DNA of 64,000 nucleotides from Roseovarius sp. SCSIO 43702 (GCF_019599045.1 NZ_CP080623.1:22501-86500); one strand, 5' to 3'. Positions 8,307 to 17,947 are shown, numbered from the stretch's first letter. Program-made: numbers and translations. Notes: generated by a model not told the origin, from the letters alone.

Positions 8307-9095
8307 TCACAGATCGAAAGTCGCGAAGACCGGCGCGTGATCGCTCGGCTTCTCCCACCCGCGCGCACGGCGCAGGATACGGCTGGAATGCGCGGCGTCG
8401 CGAATGTCGGGCGTGGCCCACACATGATCCAGCCTGCGGCCCTTGTCAGCGGCATTCCAGTCGCGGGCGCGGTAACTCCACCAACTATAGAGCTGCCCCT
8501 CGGGAATGTCGGCGCGCGTCACGTCCGTCCAGCGACCGGCGTCCATCACGTCCTCCAGATGCGCGACCTCGACGGGCGTATGGCTCACCACCTTGAGAAG
8601 CTGCTTGTGGCTCCAGACGTCATCCTCGCGCGGCGCGATATTGAGATCGCCCACGAGAATGGACCTGTCGGGCCGCTCGTCGCGCATCCAGTCGCGCATC
8701 TCGGTCAGGTAGTCGAGCTTCTGCCCGAACTTCACGTTCACATCGCGATCCGGCACGTCCCCGCCGGCGGGCACGTAGAAATTATGGATCACCACCCCGT
8801 TCTCGAGCCGCCCGGCCACGTGGCGGGCATGGCCCAGCGCGGCGAAATCATGGTCGCCCACGTCCTCGATCGGCAGCTTCGAGAGGATCGCAACCCCGTT
8901 ATAGCCCTTCTGTCCCCGCGCGATCATGTAGGGGTAGCCCAGCGCGGCGAAGCTCTCGGCGGGGATCTTGTCGACCGGACTCTTGCACTCCTGAAGACAG
9001 AGGATGTCCGGCGTTTCCTCCTCGAGCAGCTTGCGCACGATGGGCTCCCGAAGCCGGACCGAATTGATGTTCCATGTGGCGAGGGTGAAGGGCAT
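8307..9095 (-). CDS. xth: exodeoxyribonuclease III (AP endonuclease)
   Basis: A 262-residue member of the exonuclease III/EEP family, which cuts DNA at abasic sites in base-excision repair. Visible motifs are TLATWNINSVR at the start, LQECK (E36), YNGVAILSK, the catalytic GDLNIAP (D150, N152), RLDHVW (D223) and the terminal SDHAPV (D252, H253). The length matches the family. It is transcribed on the minus strand downstream of the response regulator, with a gap of about 130 bases. All catalytic residues are present, so it should be active. Confidence 0.95.
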   Translation of the reverse strand: MPFTLATWNINSVRLREPIVRKLLEEETPDILCLQECKSPVDKIPAESFAALGYPYMIARGQKGYNGVAILSKLPIEDVGDHDFAALGHARHVAGRLENGVVIHNFYVPAGGDVPDRDVNVKFGQKLDYLTEMRDWMRDERPDRSILVGDLNIAPREDDVWSHKQLLKVVSHTPVEVAHLEDVMDAGRWTDVTRADIPEGQLYSWWSYRARDWNAADKGRRLDHVWATPDIRDAAHSSRILRRARGWEKPSDHAPVFATFDL

Positions 9096-9223
9096 GTCAG
9101 GCTCCGTCCAGTGATCCGGTGTGACTTGGCCCTCGCTATAGACCGAAACGGCGCGGCCTGCACGTCATGACCGGCTTCGGCATACCTTCCGGCGGGCACG
9201 CTCTCTTTCTCCCGGCCGGGGAA

Positions 9224-9910
9224 TCACGCGAGCAGGCGATAGCCTCCGGATTCCGTCACCAGGAGGCGCGCATTCGAAGGGTCGGGCTCGATCTTCTGGC
9301 GAAGGCGGTAGATATGCGTCTCGAGCGTGTGCGTCGTCACTCCGGCATTGTATCCCCAGACCTCGTGCAGCAGCGTATCGCGCGCCACGACCCCCTCGGG
9401 CGAGCGGTAGAGAAACTTCAGGATGTTGGTCTCTTTCTCGGTCAGGCGCACCTTCCGGTCGCTTTCGTCGATCAACATCTTCATCGCCGGCTTGAACGTA
9501 TAGGGGCCAAGCTGGAACACCGCGTCCTCGGATTGTTCGTGCTGGCGCAGCTGCGCGCGGATGCGGGCCAGCAGGACGGGAAACTTGAAGGGCTTCGTCA
9601 CGTAATCGTTTGCACCCGCGTCGAGGCCCAGGATCGTGTCGGCATCGCCATCGTGTCCGGTTAGCATCAGGATCGGGCTCTTGACCCCCTGCTTGCGCAT
9701 CACGCGGCACAGCTCACGCCCGTCGGTGTCGGGCAAACCGACATCGAGGATGATCAGATCGAAGATCGTGTCCTTGACCCGGCTCGTCGCGTCGCTTCCG
9801 GTTCCCGCCTCGAACACGTCGAAATCTTCGGTCATGACGAGCTGTTCGGCCAGAGCTTCGCGCAGATCGTCATCGTCGTCCACAAGAAGGATCTTCTTCA
9901 GTTGTGCCAT
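9224..9910 (-). CDS. cenR: OmpR-family response regulator, CenR-like
   Basis: A 228-residue two-domain regulator. The receiver domain has the acidic pocket DDDDD (11-15), phospho-acceptor D56 in ILDVGLPDTDGREL, and K106 in YVTKPFK. The C-terminal winged helix carries LTEKETNILKFLYR, DTLLHEVWGYNAGVTTHTLETHIYRLRQKIEPDPS and GGYRLL. The WGYNAGVTTHTLETHIYRLRQKIEP block and LGLDAGANDYVTKPFKF match my recollection of CenR, an essential cell-envelope regulator in alphaproteobacteria. The family call is certain; the CenR assignment is from memory and needs a phylogeny. No histidine kinase is adjacent, as expected for an orphan regulator. Confidence 0.85.
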   Translation of the reverse strand: MAQLKKILLVDDDDDLREALAEQLVMTEDFDVFEAGTGSDATSRVKDTIFDLIILDVGLPDTDGRELCRVMRKQGVKSPILMLTGHDGDADTILGLDAGANDYVTKPFKFPVLLARIRAQLRQHEQSEDAVFQLGPYTFKPAMKMLIDESDRKVRLTEKETNILKFLYRSPEGVVARDTLLHEVWGYNAGVTTHTLETHIYRLRQKIEPDPSNARLLVTESGGYRLLA

Positions 9911-10096
9911 GTCTCGTTTTCCTTGTTCTCGATCGCTTTACGCGATGCGGGGTGCTGCGGATCACAATTGACCGCTGCGCGCCCCCGCGGCAAGCGCGGC
10001 ACGGGCGTGATCACGGGCACGTGTTGAAAGCGCGGTCGTTTATTTCAATCGCGTCGAAAATGTCGTAATCGCAGGGCGCAACAACAGGATCGCTCC

Positions 10097-11188
10097 ATGA
10101 CCTTGCGCCCCTCCATGTCCGAGATGCTCGCCCGCGCGCGGGCGGACCTGCGCATGGGACTTCCCATCGCGCTCACTTCCGCTGGAAAGATCGCTCTGAT
10201 CGCCGCGGCGGAAACGGTGGACGCAGACCGGGTCGCGGCGATGCGCGCCATGTCGGACACGCTGGCGCTCGCCATCACGGCGCGGCGGGCCGAAACGCTC
10301 AAGGCGCGGGCCTATGACGGCGACGTGGCGCGGGTTCTCGTGCCGGACGACGCCGATCTCGCGTGGATCGGGGCCGTGGCCGACCCGGCCGACGATCTCG
10401 CGACGCCGATGAAGGGCCCCTTCGCGACGCTGCGCGAGGGGTCGGCAGCCATGCACAGTCTCGCGATTCGTCTCGTGAAATCCGCGCGGCTGCTTCCCGC
10501 GGCGCTGGTTTCCGAGCCCGGGCGCGACGTATCCGCTGATACTCTCGCCGCGCTCACCTGTCTCGATCTGGCCGAAGCCGAGAGCTTTCTTGCCGAGGAG
10601 GTTCCACTGGACCGGGTCATTTCGGCGCGACTGCCACTGTCGGTGTCGGAGGCGGGGCGACTTCATGTTTTCCGCCCCGAGGACGGCAGCGAAGAGCATT
10701 ACGCGGTCGAGATCGGGCGCCCGGACCGCGCCTTGCCGGTTCTGGCGCGGCTCCATTCGGCATGTTTCACCGGGGATCTGCTCGGTTCACTCAAGTGCGA
10801 TTGCGGGCCGCAGCTTCGCGGCGCGCTGGCGCAGATGGGAACGGAAGGCGCGGGCGTGCTGCTCTACCTCAATCAGGAGGGGCGGGGGATCGGCCTGGCC
10901 AACAAGATGCGCGCCTACGCACTTCAGGATCAGGGCTTCGATACGGTGGAAGCCAATCACAGGCTGGGCTTCGAGGATGACGAACGCGATTTCCGCATCG
11001 GCGCCGCGATCCTGCGGCAGCTTGGTTTCTCGGCGGTGCGCCTCATGACCAACAACCCCGCCAAGATCGCCATGATGGAACAGACCGGCATCGCCGTGCC
11101 GGAGCGGGTGCCGTTGCAACTTGGGGAGACCGCCTTCAACCGCGCCTACCTCCGCACGAAGGCTACCAAGTCCGGGCACCTCCTCTAG
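10097..11188 (+). CDS. ribA: GTP cyclohydrolase II (riboflavin biosynthesis)
   Basis: A 363-residue protein. The C-terminal half is GTP cyclohydrolase II: zinc ligands C223, C234 and C236 in ACFTGDLLGSLKCDCGPQL, the catalytic YLNQEGRGIGL (R263), and VRLMTNNPAK. It converts GTP to the first pyrimidine intermediate of riboflavin. The N-terminal 170 residues resemble a degenerate DHBP-synthase-like domain without its acidic active-site motif, as in the long alphaproteobacterial RibA form. It is transcribed away from the response regulator. No FMN riboswitch was recognised upstream. Confidence 0.92.
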   Translation: MTLRPSMSEMLARARADLRMGLPIALTSAGKIALIAAAETVDADRVAAMRAMSDTLALAITARRAETLKARAYDGDVARVLVPDDADLAWIGAVADPADDLATPMKGPFATLREGSAAMHSLAIRLVKSARLLPAALVSEPGRDVSADTLAALTCLDLAEAESFLAEEVPLDRVISARLPLSVSEAGRLHVFRPEDGSEEHYAVEIGRPDRALPVLARLHSACFTGDLLGSLKCDCGPQLRGALAQMGTEGAGVLLYLNQEGRGIGLANKMRAYALQDQGFDTVEANHRLGFEDDERDFRIGAAILRQLGFSAVRLMTNNPAKIAMMEQTGIAVPERVPLQLGETAFNRAYLRTKATKSGHLL

Positions 11189-11192
11189 GCGC

Positions 11193-11209
11193 GCACCCTT
11201 AGTGGGTGC
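11193..11209 (+). terminator. weak hairpin after ribA
   Basis: GCACCC-TTAGT-GGGTGC forms a perfect 6-base-pair stem 5 bases after the ribA stop. There is no T-run after it, so it would be an inefficient intrinsic terminator or only a 3'-end-stabilising hairpin. Confidence 0.4.
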
Positions 11210-11757
11210 TTCATCCGAGTGAGGGTCAGGCTGCGGTCCTCGAACTCCAGCCGAGAACCCCGAAGGATGAACAACCCGCATCAAGGGGTCCGTCTTACCG
11301 TCTAAAGCCGAGCGCTGATCGTTGCGCACCACGCCGAAGCGCGGCGGGTGTCGCGGGGCACGCGCGCTCAGTGAGCCGGCCAGCGGCGGCTGCGTGCGCT
11401 TTTGGCGGGCGGCCTTCACTCTTGCCTTACCCGCGTGGCCTGACGGCTCTCGTTTCTGACACACACCCGTGCCGCCATCACACCACGAATTGCCGTGGCC
11501 CCATCGCCCCGGGTTTCAAGCGCGCGCAGCGACCCCTTCCAGACGCGATCAGGTCTCGACCAAGACTCTTGGTGCAGGCATCCTGATATCAGTCGATCAT
11601 CCTATGGGTCCTCGGGTGAAGTTTGGAAGTTTCCGCCTGTCTTCGAGCCGAACCAACGACCCGTCGCGAGCGCAAACCTGGTCGCGTCATCCGCCGAGCC
11701 TTTCTTGCGCCCCACCCGTCTCGCATCTCGGCCTTCCCGCCTGCGCAGTGCAACCCA
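11210..11757. other. 548-base region without a recognisable gene
   Basis: Open frames cross this stretch on both strands, but none has a ribosome binding site with a family-like protein. On the minus strand a frame runs from about 11464 straight into the antisense of ribA, which marks it as non-coding. It lies between the ribA hairpin and the convergent end of the sulfotransferase gene. It may be a decayed gene, an intergenic repeat or a small RNA locus; nothing in it decides between these. Confidence 0.5.
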
Positions 11758-12771
11758 TCACGCGCCGGCCCGGGCATGGTCCGCGGCGACCCCGATCCAG
11801 AGCCTGCGCGCCAGCCGCGCGAAATAGTCGGGGCCCACGTCCTCCCGGTGAATCGTACCCGGGGGCGGCTCATGCTGACCGAACGCAAAGCCGGGTTGCA
11901 CGCGCGATACCGCTCTCGCGAACTCTAGGTTCGAGGGCGCGAAGTGACGTTCAAGCCGCGCCAATTCGGCCCGGGTGAAGATGCAGGTCGGAGTGCTCTC
12001 TCCGAATTCCAGCGCGAAAGCGGTCTCGGCCGAGGCTTGCAGGCGCGCATCCGGTGCGCCGCACCCAGCCACCGCCAGCGCCGCCCAGAGGGCCAGGGCA
12101 CGCGGCGAGACATTGGCCCGCGCGCCATGTCCGGCCGTCAGGTCGCGTTCCGTCAGATCGGGGGCGACATGGCGCAGCAGAGTGCCAAGAACACCACCGG
12201 GGGCCGCGCAGGCATCCGCGTAGTCGAAGAACCTCAACTCCTCCGCCGCGAAGACCGTTCGCAGGGATCGATGAAGCGCCGCGAAATCGCAATGAAGGCC
12301 GTCCACGAGCCCCGTTTCGAGTGCCGTTCGCAGAAGCTCGGGGGGGCGTGGGGGTACGCGGCTGCGGCAGATCTCGGCATAGACCGACTGGAGGAATTGC
12401 CCCTGCTCCCGCACGACGCAAAGCACAAGGATGTCGAAACCATCGAAGATGCCGCGCAGTTCGCGATAGTCGACGCGCCCACCGGCACCGCCCGCGCGCG
12501 ACATTTCCTCGCTCGACAGAAGGAGGCAGGTGTCGGTGCCGCGCAACTCGTCCGCGATCCGGGCGAGCCCCGCTTTCCCCCCGCCTAACTTGCGATAGGC
12601 CGCCGGCAGCGCGATCCAGTCGGTGAGAAACCCGTGATGTCCCGTATGCGGGGAAAGATCGGGATAGAGGACGCCATGCGCCGCCAGCGCTTCGCGATTC
12701 GCGTGAAGGGCATTCTGAACCGTCGTCGTACCGGTCTTGTGCGTGCCGATATGTAGAACGAGCCTAGCCAT
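11758..12771 (-). CDS. sulfotransferase-like protein of capsule locus
   Basis: A 337-residue protein that starts with LVLHIGTHKTGTTTVQNALHANREAL, the PAPS-binding loop (GTHKTGTT, residues 8-15) of sulfotransferases. LLSSEEMSR and ILVLCVVREQGQFLQSVYAEI fit the second conserved block. Its start overlaps the end of the RgpF-WbsX gene by 8 bases, so it is part of the same minus-strand capsule operon. It probably sulfates the exported polysaccharide. It differs clearly from the sulfotransferase at 2332-3264, so the window has two sulfation genes in two glycan operons. Confidence 0.72.
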   Translation of the reverse strand: MARLVLHIGTHKTGTTTVQNALHANREALAAHGVLYPDLSPHTGHHGFLTDWIALPAAYRKLGGGKAGLARIADELRGTDTCLLLSSEEMSRAGGAGGRVDYRELRGIFDGFDILVLCVVREQGQFLQSVYAEICRSRVPPRPPELLRTALETGLVDGLHCDFAALHRSLRTVFAAEELRFFDYADACAAPGGVLGTLLRHVAPDLTERDLTAGHGARANVSPRALALWAALAVAGCGAPDARLQASAETAFALEFGESTPTCIFTRAELARLERHFAPSNLEFARAVSRVQPGFAFGQHEPPPGTIHREDVGPDYFARLARRLWIGVAADHARAGA

Positions 12772-15019
12772 GTGCCGCCCGTCGCGCCTGATATTCCTCG
12801 TCCCTCCTGCCGAGACATTCGCGGGTCACGTCGAGATACATCGAACCGAACAGGTCCGAAGGCTCCAGCATCGCTTTCTCCGCCCACTCGTTCCAGGCGT
12901 TGATGAACAATTCTTCACGGTAGGAGCCGGCCAGTGGTCCGGCCTGCAAGCCCCTCAGCCAGTTTCGGTAGGTCGCCGGGTTTGCGCCGCGCGCGATATG
13001 AGCCCGTGCGCCGCGACGCGCCGTGTTATCCCAGCTTGGCATGATGCCGGCGATCGTGCGCGGAGGCAGAGATGCGCGGTATTTCCGGGTAAGGCTTCGA
13101 CGCGCGATCGCCGTGTAGTCATAGATCAATCCACCGAAATCCGGCGACGGCGTGGCCTCTCCCAAGCGATTGCCAAGCGGCCCACCGAAGACGAAATCGT
13201 CCCCCTTGACGAGGCCATGCGGGGGCATCTCGACCCAGAAGTCGAAGAGATCGTGGGCCACCTGCGTTTCGCCCGGCAGATGGAAGCTCACGGCGCCCAG
13301 TTCCACGTCACCGATGCCCCCCTCGATCCAGGCCTTCCGCAGGCGGGCGACGTTCTGCTCCGGCGCGGGCATATCCTCGGGGCGATAGATGACGAAGCGG
13401 GGCCGGCGCCCGTCGGGCCTCTGATAGCGCGGGTCACGCATGTAGGGCAGCGTCGATGCGACGAGCGCGGCCTCGAACCCCGGGCGGTATGCCTGATCGA
13501 GCAGAATCTCGCCCGAGAGACCGTCCCAGTTGCGCCGCCAGCTTTCGTTCGCCCAGCAGAGATAGAACGGGAAATCGATCTCGCGCCGTTTCATGAGATT
13601 GTCGAGCGGCGCCTCGAGCACGCGATGTCCGCCGAACCAGTAGTGATAGACGCAAAACGCATCGATCCCCGCCTGGCGCGCCAGGTCCGCCTGCGCCGCC
13701 ATGACTTCGGGGGCGCGCAGATCGTAAAACCCCAAATCGGCGGGCCGCAGCGGTTGAACGTGGCCCGGAAAGGCGGACACCGCATTCACCACACCCCGCC
13801 ACTCGGTGAACCCCTTGCCCCACCACGCATCATTCTCGGGGATGGGATGAAACTGCGGCAGGTAGAATGCGGAAACGAAGCGAGGTCTGCGCGGCGCCAC
13901 CGGGACGGGCCTGGCGCCGATCTCGCTTGCCTGAACGATCTTCTGACCGGCTGCATCGGCGAGACCCCCTATCGCGCGTTCGAACGCGTGTGCCAGCGTG
14001 CCATCCACCTGTCCCTGCTCCGGCTCGAACATCGCCTCGCCAAGGCGCAGGGACCGGATCATGCCGACCATCAGGGGTTTCAGCCAATACATCGACCCGG
14101 CGGGGAAACTCAGCCCTTCCGTGAAATCGTCGAGTTCGACCCGCCTCAGGATGGCCGCGGCCTTGTCGCGATTCGAACCCCACCAGTCCGCGGCGCGCAA
14201 TTTCTGACCATCGGCCACGAGAAACGCCGCATCGGGATCGTCGATGAACCCCTGGATCAGCCGGGAAAGCCCCTTCGGCGGCAAGATGTCCCCGACGAGA
14301 TGGCGGCGCCATGCGTCGCCATCCTGGCGGTGCGGGGATTTCTTGGTGTGAAGCTTGCACACGCCCTCGTAACCATCGAACGCACCCGCCTCGACGAGGC
14401 GCAGGAACGGCAGGATGTCGCGCCCGCGGTTCGGGACCGGCGTGACGAAGGCCGTTGGAAATGCCTCCCGTATGTCATCGGCCAGCCAAGAGGTTTCGTC
14501 ACCCCGCCACGTGATCGTGACGTAAAGATCGGCACCCACCGAAAGCTGCGACAATCGCGAGGCGAATTCGGGCCAGAGATCGGGATAATAAATGTGAAGA
14601 TGTATGGCGAATCGCGCCTTCTCGCGCCCGGGATCGAACCTGAGCATCGGCATCCTATATGGTGGCAGCGGCGTCCTATCGACCTTGCGCCCGGCGCGGC
14701 CCTCCTTCTGCCCCGACGAGATGAAATGCCGGAACGGGGCAAGGCCCGAACTGGCGACATCGGGATTGAGGAGAAGATAGCTTTCGGGAGAGAAGTCGGG
14801 ATTGGGCTGAAGCCCCGTCCGCTCCCCCCAGATCGCGTAGTGGCGCATCGGCATCGCCCGGCACAGCCGGTTCAGACCGGGATGAGCACCACGGTAGAAG
14901 TCGACATCGAAAAGCCCGCTCCGGCGCATCTCCCGCACGTAGCGCAACGTGTCGAGCCCCGGGAAAAACAGGCGCAGGCCCTTCGCTGCGCGGGCGAGCG
15001 TGTAACGCATCCGGCTCAT
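12764..15019 (-). CDS. RgpF-like and WbsX-like two-domain glycan protein
   Basis: A 751-residue protein. Residues about 120-340 resemble the rhamnan-synthesis F domain (FAIHLHIYYPDLWPEF, VPNRGRDILPFL, YEGVCKLHTKKSPH). Residues about 380-730 resemble the WbsX/glycosyltransferase WbsX-like (GH99-related) domain: FYLPQFHPIPENDAWWGKGFTEW, CVYHYWFGG, FINAWNEWAE. Such fusions build or modify capsule or O-antigen. The ATG at 15019 is preferred because AGGAGGG lies 5-6 bases upstream; an ATG at 15046 has a weaker site. It is followed directly by the sulfotransferase and lies downstream of the KpsM permease. Confidence 0.8.
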   Translation of the reverse strand: MSRMRYTLARAAKGLRLFFPGLDTLRYVREMRRSGLFDVDFYRGAHPGLNRLCRAMPMRHYAIWGERTGLQPNPDFSPESYLLLNPDVASSGLAPFRHFISSGQKEGRAGRKVDRTPLPPYRMPMLRFDPGREKARFAIHLHIYYPDLWPEFASRLSQLSVGADLYVTITWRGDETSWLADDIREAFPTAFVTPVPNRGRDILPFLRLVEAGAFDGYEGVCKLHTKKSPHRQDGDAWRRHLVGDILPPKGLSRLIQGFIDDPDAAFLVADGQKLRAADWWGSNRDKAAAILRRVELDDFTEGLSFPAGSMYWLKPLMVGMIRSLRLGEAMFEPEQGQVDGTLAHAFERAIGGLADAAGQKIVQASEIGARPVPVAPRRPRFVSAFYLPQFHPIPENDAWWGKGFTEWRGVVNAVSAFPGHVQPLRPADLGFYDLRAPEVMAAQADLARQAGIDAFCVYHYWFGGHRVLEAPLDNLMKRREIDFPFYLCWANESWRRNWDGLSGEILLDQAYRPGFEAALVASTLPYMRDPRYQRPDGRRPRFVIYRPEDMPAPEQNVARLRKAWIEGGIGDVELGAVSFHLPGETQVAHDLFDFWVEMPPHGLVKGDDFVFGGPLGNRLGEATPSPDFGGLIYDYTAIARRSLTRKYRASLPPRTIAGIMPSWDNTARRGARAHIARGANPATYRNWLRGLQAGPLAGSYREELFINAWNEWAEKAMLEPSDLFGSMYLDVTRECLGRRDEEYQARRAAHG

Positions 15020-15091
15020 CCAGTCCCTCCTGATCTGCTGGGTCATTCGTATCCCACGGCGGTTAACGGGCTCTGAACGCCCATCCCTTTT

Positions 15092-15862
15092 TCATGGTGT
15101 CGCCAGGAAATCATGCGCGCTTCGCCGCAACAGCATCAGGCCGAAGGCCATCGCGACGCCGCCTATGCCCAGCACATAGAGCGACGACACCTCGGCAGGG
15201 CCGTACCCCGCATAAAGGCCGACGCGCATCTCCGTGACCACGTGGACAAGCGGATTGAGCCAGAAGAGATCGTCGAAAGGCGGGGGCACCGCGTCGGGCA
15301 GGAAAAGAACGCCGGATAGGATGAAGAGCGGCCGGTTGAGTATCGCCCAGGCACGTTCCCAGACCGGAAACGCCTCGAAGAGGTAGGCGTTCAGGCAACC
15401 TACGCCCGCGCCCAGGAACGCGGCGAGGCCCAGCGCCGCGGCGAGGCTCGGCAACCTGAGGTTCACCGGAATGCCTGACCACGCGAAAAGCGCCGCAAGA
15501 AAGAGGACCACCACGACCAGATGCGTCAGGGTGTTGAGGATGAAACGCGCGGCAAGCGCGTCCCACCAGCTTACCGCCGGATAGGCCATGAGCGGCCGGG
15601 AGTACCGCAAGGCGACGCCGACCTTCTGCGCGAGATCGCTATAGAGCATGAAGGGGAGGTAGCCGCTTGCGTAGAAGAGCGCGAAGTCCCGCCCGAGCGG
15701 CGGCTTGTCGAATGCGAGCGTGAAGATCCCGGCAAGCAGCGCGACGGCGGCGACCGGCTCGAGGATTGCCCATATATACCCGCCCGGCGTGCGCCCGAAG
15801 CTCGATCCCATTTCGCGCAGAACGAGTGCGGACGTCGCGCGGGTTGCAGCGAATCTTCGCAT
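15092..15862 (-). CDS. kpsM: ABC-2 polysaccharide export permease, KpsM type
   Basis: A 256-residue inner-membrane protein with about six hydrophobic segments. VLREMGSSFGRTPGGYIWAILEPV is the typical KpsM/Wzm N-terminus, and LFILSGVLFLPDAVPPPFDDLFWLNPLVHVVTEMR is the conserved region before the last helices. It forms the channel for capsular polysaccharide with the KpsT ATPase encoded at 17270. The ATG at 15862 has GGAG six bases upstream; a TTG at 15874 is a weaker alternative. It is the first gene of the minus-strand arm and is divergent from kpsE across about 130 bases. Confidence 0.88.
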   Translation of the reverse strand: MRRFAATRATSALVLREMGSSFGRTPGGYIWAILEPVAAVALLAGIFTLAFDKPPLGRDFALFYASGYLPFMLYSDLAQKVGVALRYSRPLMAYPAVSWWDALAARFILNTLTHLVVVVLFLAALFAWSGIPVNLRLPSLAAALGLAAFLGAGVGCLNAYLFEAFPVWERAWAILNRPLFILSGVLFLPDAVPPPFDDLFWLNPLVHVVTEMRVGLYAGYGPAEVSSLYVLGIGGVAMAFGLMLLRRSAHDFLATP

Positions 15863-15989
15863 GGCGGTCTCCAATCCCTCGGCGCCGGCCGTCGTCGATC
15901 CGCACGAAGGCGGGCGGCATTAGTCAAATCTTGAGAGATCATCCTTAGACCAGGGAGGTGAAGAAGCTCTTAGTGCAGCCAGATTGGTG

Positions 15990-17252
15990 ATGATCTTCAT
16001 GTCCCGTCCGATGACCACGACCAAACATTTGCCTCCTGCGCCGAAGCCGGTGGCGCAGCAGTTTCCAGCCCTCGTTCCGGCACTGCCCTCGGACCGGGCA
16101 CATCCGCCGGCCAGGCCCGCGCGTGCGCGGCGGCGGCACATCCTCCTGACGGTCAGTTTCGTGGGCCTGGTGCTCGGGCAGGTGATTCTCGCGGCTTGGT
16201 ATCTCTACGGGCGCGCGGCCGATCAATACGGGTCCACCTTCGGCTTCGCCGTGCATAGCGAATCGGAAACCGATGGCTCGCTGCTTCAGAGGGTCTCGGG
16301 GCTTGCCGCCATTTCGGGCGTGCAATCGTCGGATACCGACATACTTTATGAATACCTGCACTCGCAGGCGCTCGTGGCGCGGATCGACCGCGAGCTCGAT
16401 CTGCGCACATTATGGGCAGCGCCCGAAAATGACCCCGTCTTCGCCTTCGATCCCGCAGGGTCGATCGAGGATCTGACCAGCTACTGGTCCCGCATGATCC
16501 GCGTCTCGTACGATTCGGGCGCCGGCATCATGACGATCGAGGCGCGTGCCTTCGATCCGGCCGACGCGCAAGCCATCGCCATGGCCATCGAGAGCGCGTG
16601 CAGCGAACTCATCAACAGGCTGAGCGCGGTCGCACGACAGGATCGGCTGGGACATGCCCAAGGCGAATTACGGCAGGCCGAACATCGGCTGAGCGACGCG
16701 CGCCAGGCTTTGACGGCCTTCCGCGTGCGCCACCGGCTCGTCGATCCCATGGCCGACCTTGCCGGCGAAATGGGCGTGATCCAGGAACTTCAACAGGCGC
16801 TGGCCGAGGAACTCGTGACGCTCGACATGCTCCGCGCCACGATCGGCAATGGCCGCGTGGGCGCCCGCAAGGGCGAGATCACCGATGTCCGCATCACACA
16901 AAGCGAACTCCAGATCGAGGTCATTCGCGACCGGATCGCGCAGGAGCGGCAGAAATTCGGCGGCGAAGGCGGATCGAGGGACTACGCCCGGCTCATGGGC
17001 GAGTTCGAGCGCCTCCGCGTCGATGTCGAAGTGGCGCAGGAGGCCTACGTGGTAGCACTCGCCGCTTTCGAGACGGCGCGGGCCGCCTCCGACAGGCAGG
17101 TGAGATACCTTGCCCCCTACAGCGCCCCGACCCTGCCCGAGACCTCGCGCTATCCTGACCGATTCGTCCTGCTGGCCGCGATCGCCGCGGGCCTCTTCCT
17201 TCTGTGGAGCGTTCTTGTCCTCGTGGCCTACAGCCTTCGCGACCGGACCTGA
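15990..17252 (+). CDS. kpsE: capsule export inner-membrane protein, KpsE type
   Basis: A protein of about 420 residues. One hydrophobic segment (ILLTVSFVGLVLGQVILAAWYLY) near residue 55 and a second near the C-terminus (FVLLAAIAAGLFLLWSVLVLVAY) frame a long, helix-rich periplasmic part with coiled-coil character (RLGHAQGELRQAEHRLSDARQALTAF). The segment SDTDILYEYLHSQALVARIDREL is typical of KpsE/BexC/CtrC proteins that link the ABC exporter to the outer membrane. TTG, GTG and several ATG codons between 15984 and 16011 compete as starts and none has a clear Shine-Dalgarno site. No outer-membrane export protein (KpsD/Wza) is in this window. Confidence 0.82.
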   Translation: MIFMSRPMTTTKHLPPAPKPVAQQFPALVPALPSDRAHPPARPARARRRHILLTVSFVGLVLGQVILAAWYLYGRAADQYGSTFGFAVHSESETDGSLLQRVSGLAAISGVQSSDTDILYEYLHSQALVARIDRELDLRTLWAAPENDPVFAFDPAGSIEDLTSYWSRMIRVSYDSGAGIMTIEARAFDPADAQAIAMAIESACSELINRLSAVARQDRLGHAQGELRQAEHRLSDARQALTAFRVRHRLVDPMADLAGEMGVIQELQQALAEELVTLDMLRATIGNGRVGARKGEITDVRITQSELQIEVIRDRIAQERQKFGGEGGSRDYARLMGEFERLRVDVEVAQEAYVVALAAFETARAASDRQVRYLAPYSAPTLPETSRYPDRFVLLAAIAAGLFLLWSVLVLVAYSLRDRT

Positions 17253-17269
17253 CACAGGGGCGCCCGACC

Positions 17270-17947
17270 ATGATCTCGCTGCATCACGTCTTCAAGACCC
17301 ATGTCAGCCGCGGCGTCGAAACCTGCGTCGCCCGCGATCTCAGCTTCGAGTTTCCACGTGGCGAGGCGATGGCCCTGCTGGGCCGGAACGGTGCGGGCAA
17401 ATCGAGCCTCCTTCGCCTGGTGGCGGGCACGATGAAGCCCGATTCGGGCCGTATCCGGCGACGGGGACGCGTCTCGTGGCCGGTCGGCTTCCAGGGCAGC
17501 TTTCACCCCGACCTGACAGGCCTTGAAAACACCCGCTTCGTGGCACGGGTCTACGGGGCCGATACCGATGACGTGACGGATTTCGTCGAGAGCTTCACCA
17601 ACCTGGGTGCTCATTTCCGCCTGCCGGTGCGCGGCTACTCCGCGGGGATGCGCGCGCGGCTGGCCTTCGCCACGTCGATGGCGATCCCGTTCGACACCTA
17701 CCTCATCGACGAGGTGACATCCGTGGGCGACGGCGCCTTTCGCCGGAAGAGCGAAGCGTTGCTCAAGGAGCGCCTCGGCACCGCCGGTGCGATCGTCGTG
17801 TCCCACGCCACCGACCTGCTGCGGCGCCTGTGCATCTCGGGCGCGGTGCTCGAAAACGGCCGCCTCTTCTTCTATGCGCGGGTCGAGCGCGCGATCGAGC
17901 ATCATGACCATCTCATGCAGGGGCAGCTGCCGCCCTGGCTTCGATGA
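17270..17947 (+). CDS. kpsT: capsule export ATPase, KpsT type
   Basis: A 225-residue ABC ATPase with Walker A GRNGAGKS (38-45), a KpsT-type signature YSAGMRARLAFA in place of LSGGQ, Walker B DTYLIDEV and the His of VVSHATD. It powers export of capsular polysaccharide through KpsM. The ATG at 17270 has AGGGG about 9 bases upstream. It begins 17 bases after kpsE and its stop overlaps the next glycosyltransferase by 4 bases (ATGA). KpsM being on the opposite strand is an unusual split of the export pair. Confidence 0.9.
   Translation: MISLHHVFKTHVSRGVETCVARDLSFEFPRGEAMALLGRNGAGKSSLLRLVAGTMKPDSGRIRRRGRVSWPVGFQGSFHPDLTGLENTRFVARVYGADTDDVTDFVESFTNLGAHFRLPVRGYSAGMRARLAFATSMAIPFDTYLIDEVTSVGDGAFRRKSEALLKERLGTAGAIVVSHATDLLRRLCISGAVLENGRLFFYARVERAIEHHDHLMQGQLPPWLR

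Noticed and set aside
9911..10096. FMN riboswitch upstream of ribA
   Set aside because: The conserved helices and loops of the FMN aptamer were not recognised in this 186-base gap.
12737..15076. 779-codon plus-strand frame opposite the RgpF-WbsX gene
   Set aside because: Antisense to a clear two-domain protein; it has no matching motifs and would overlap the whole gene.
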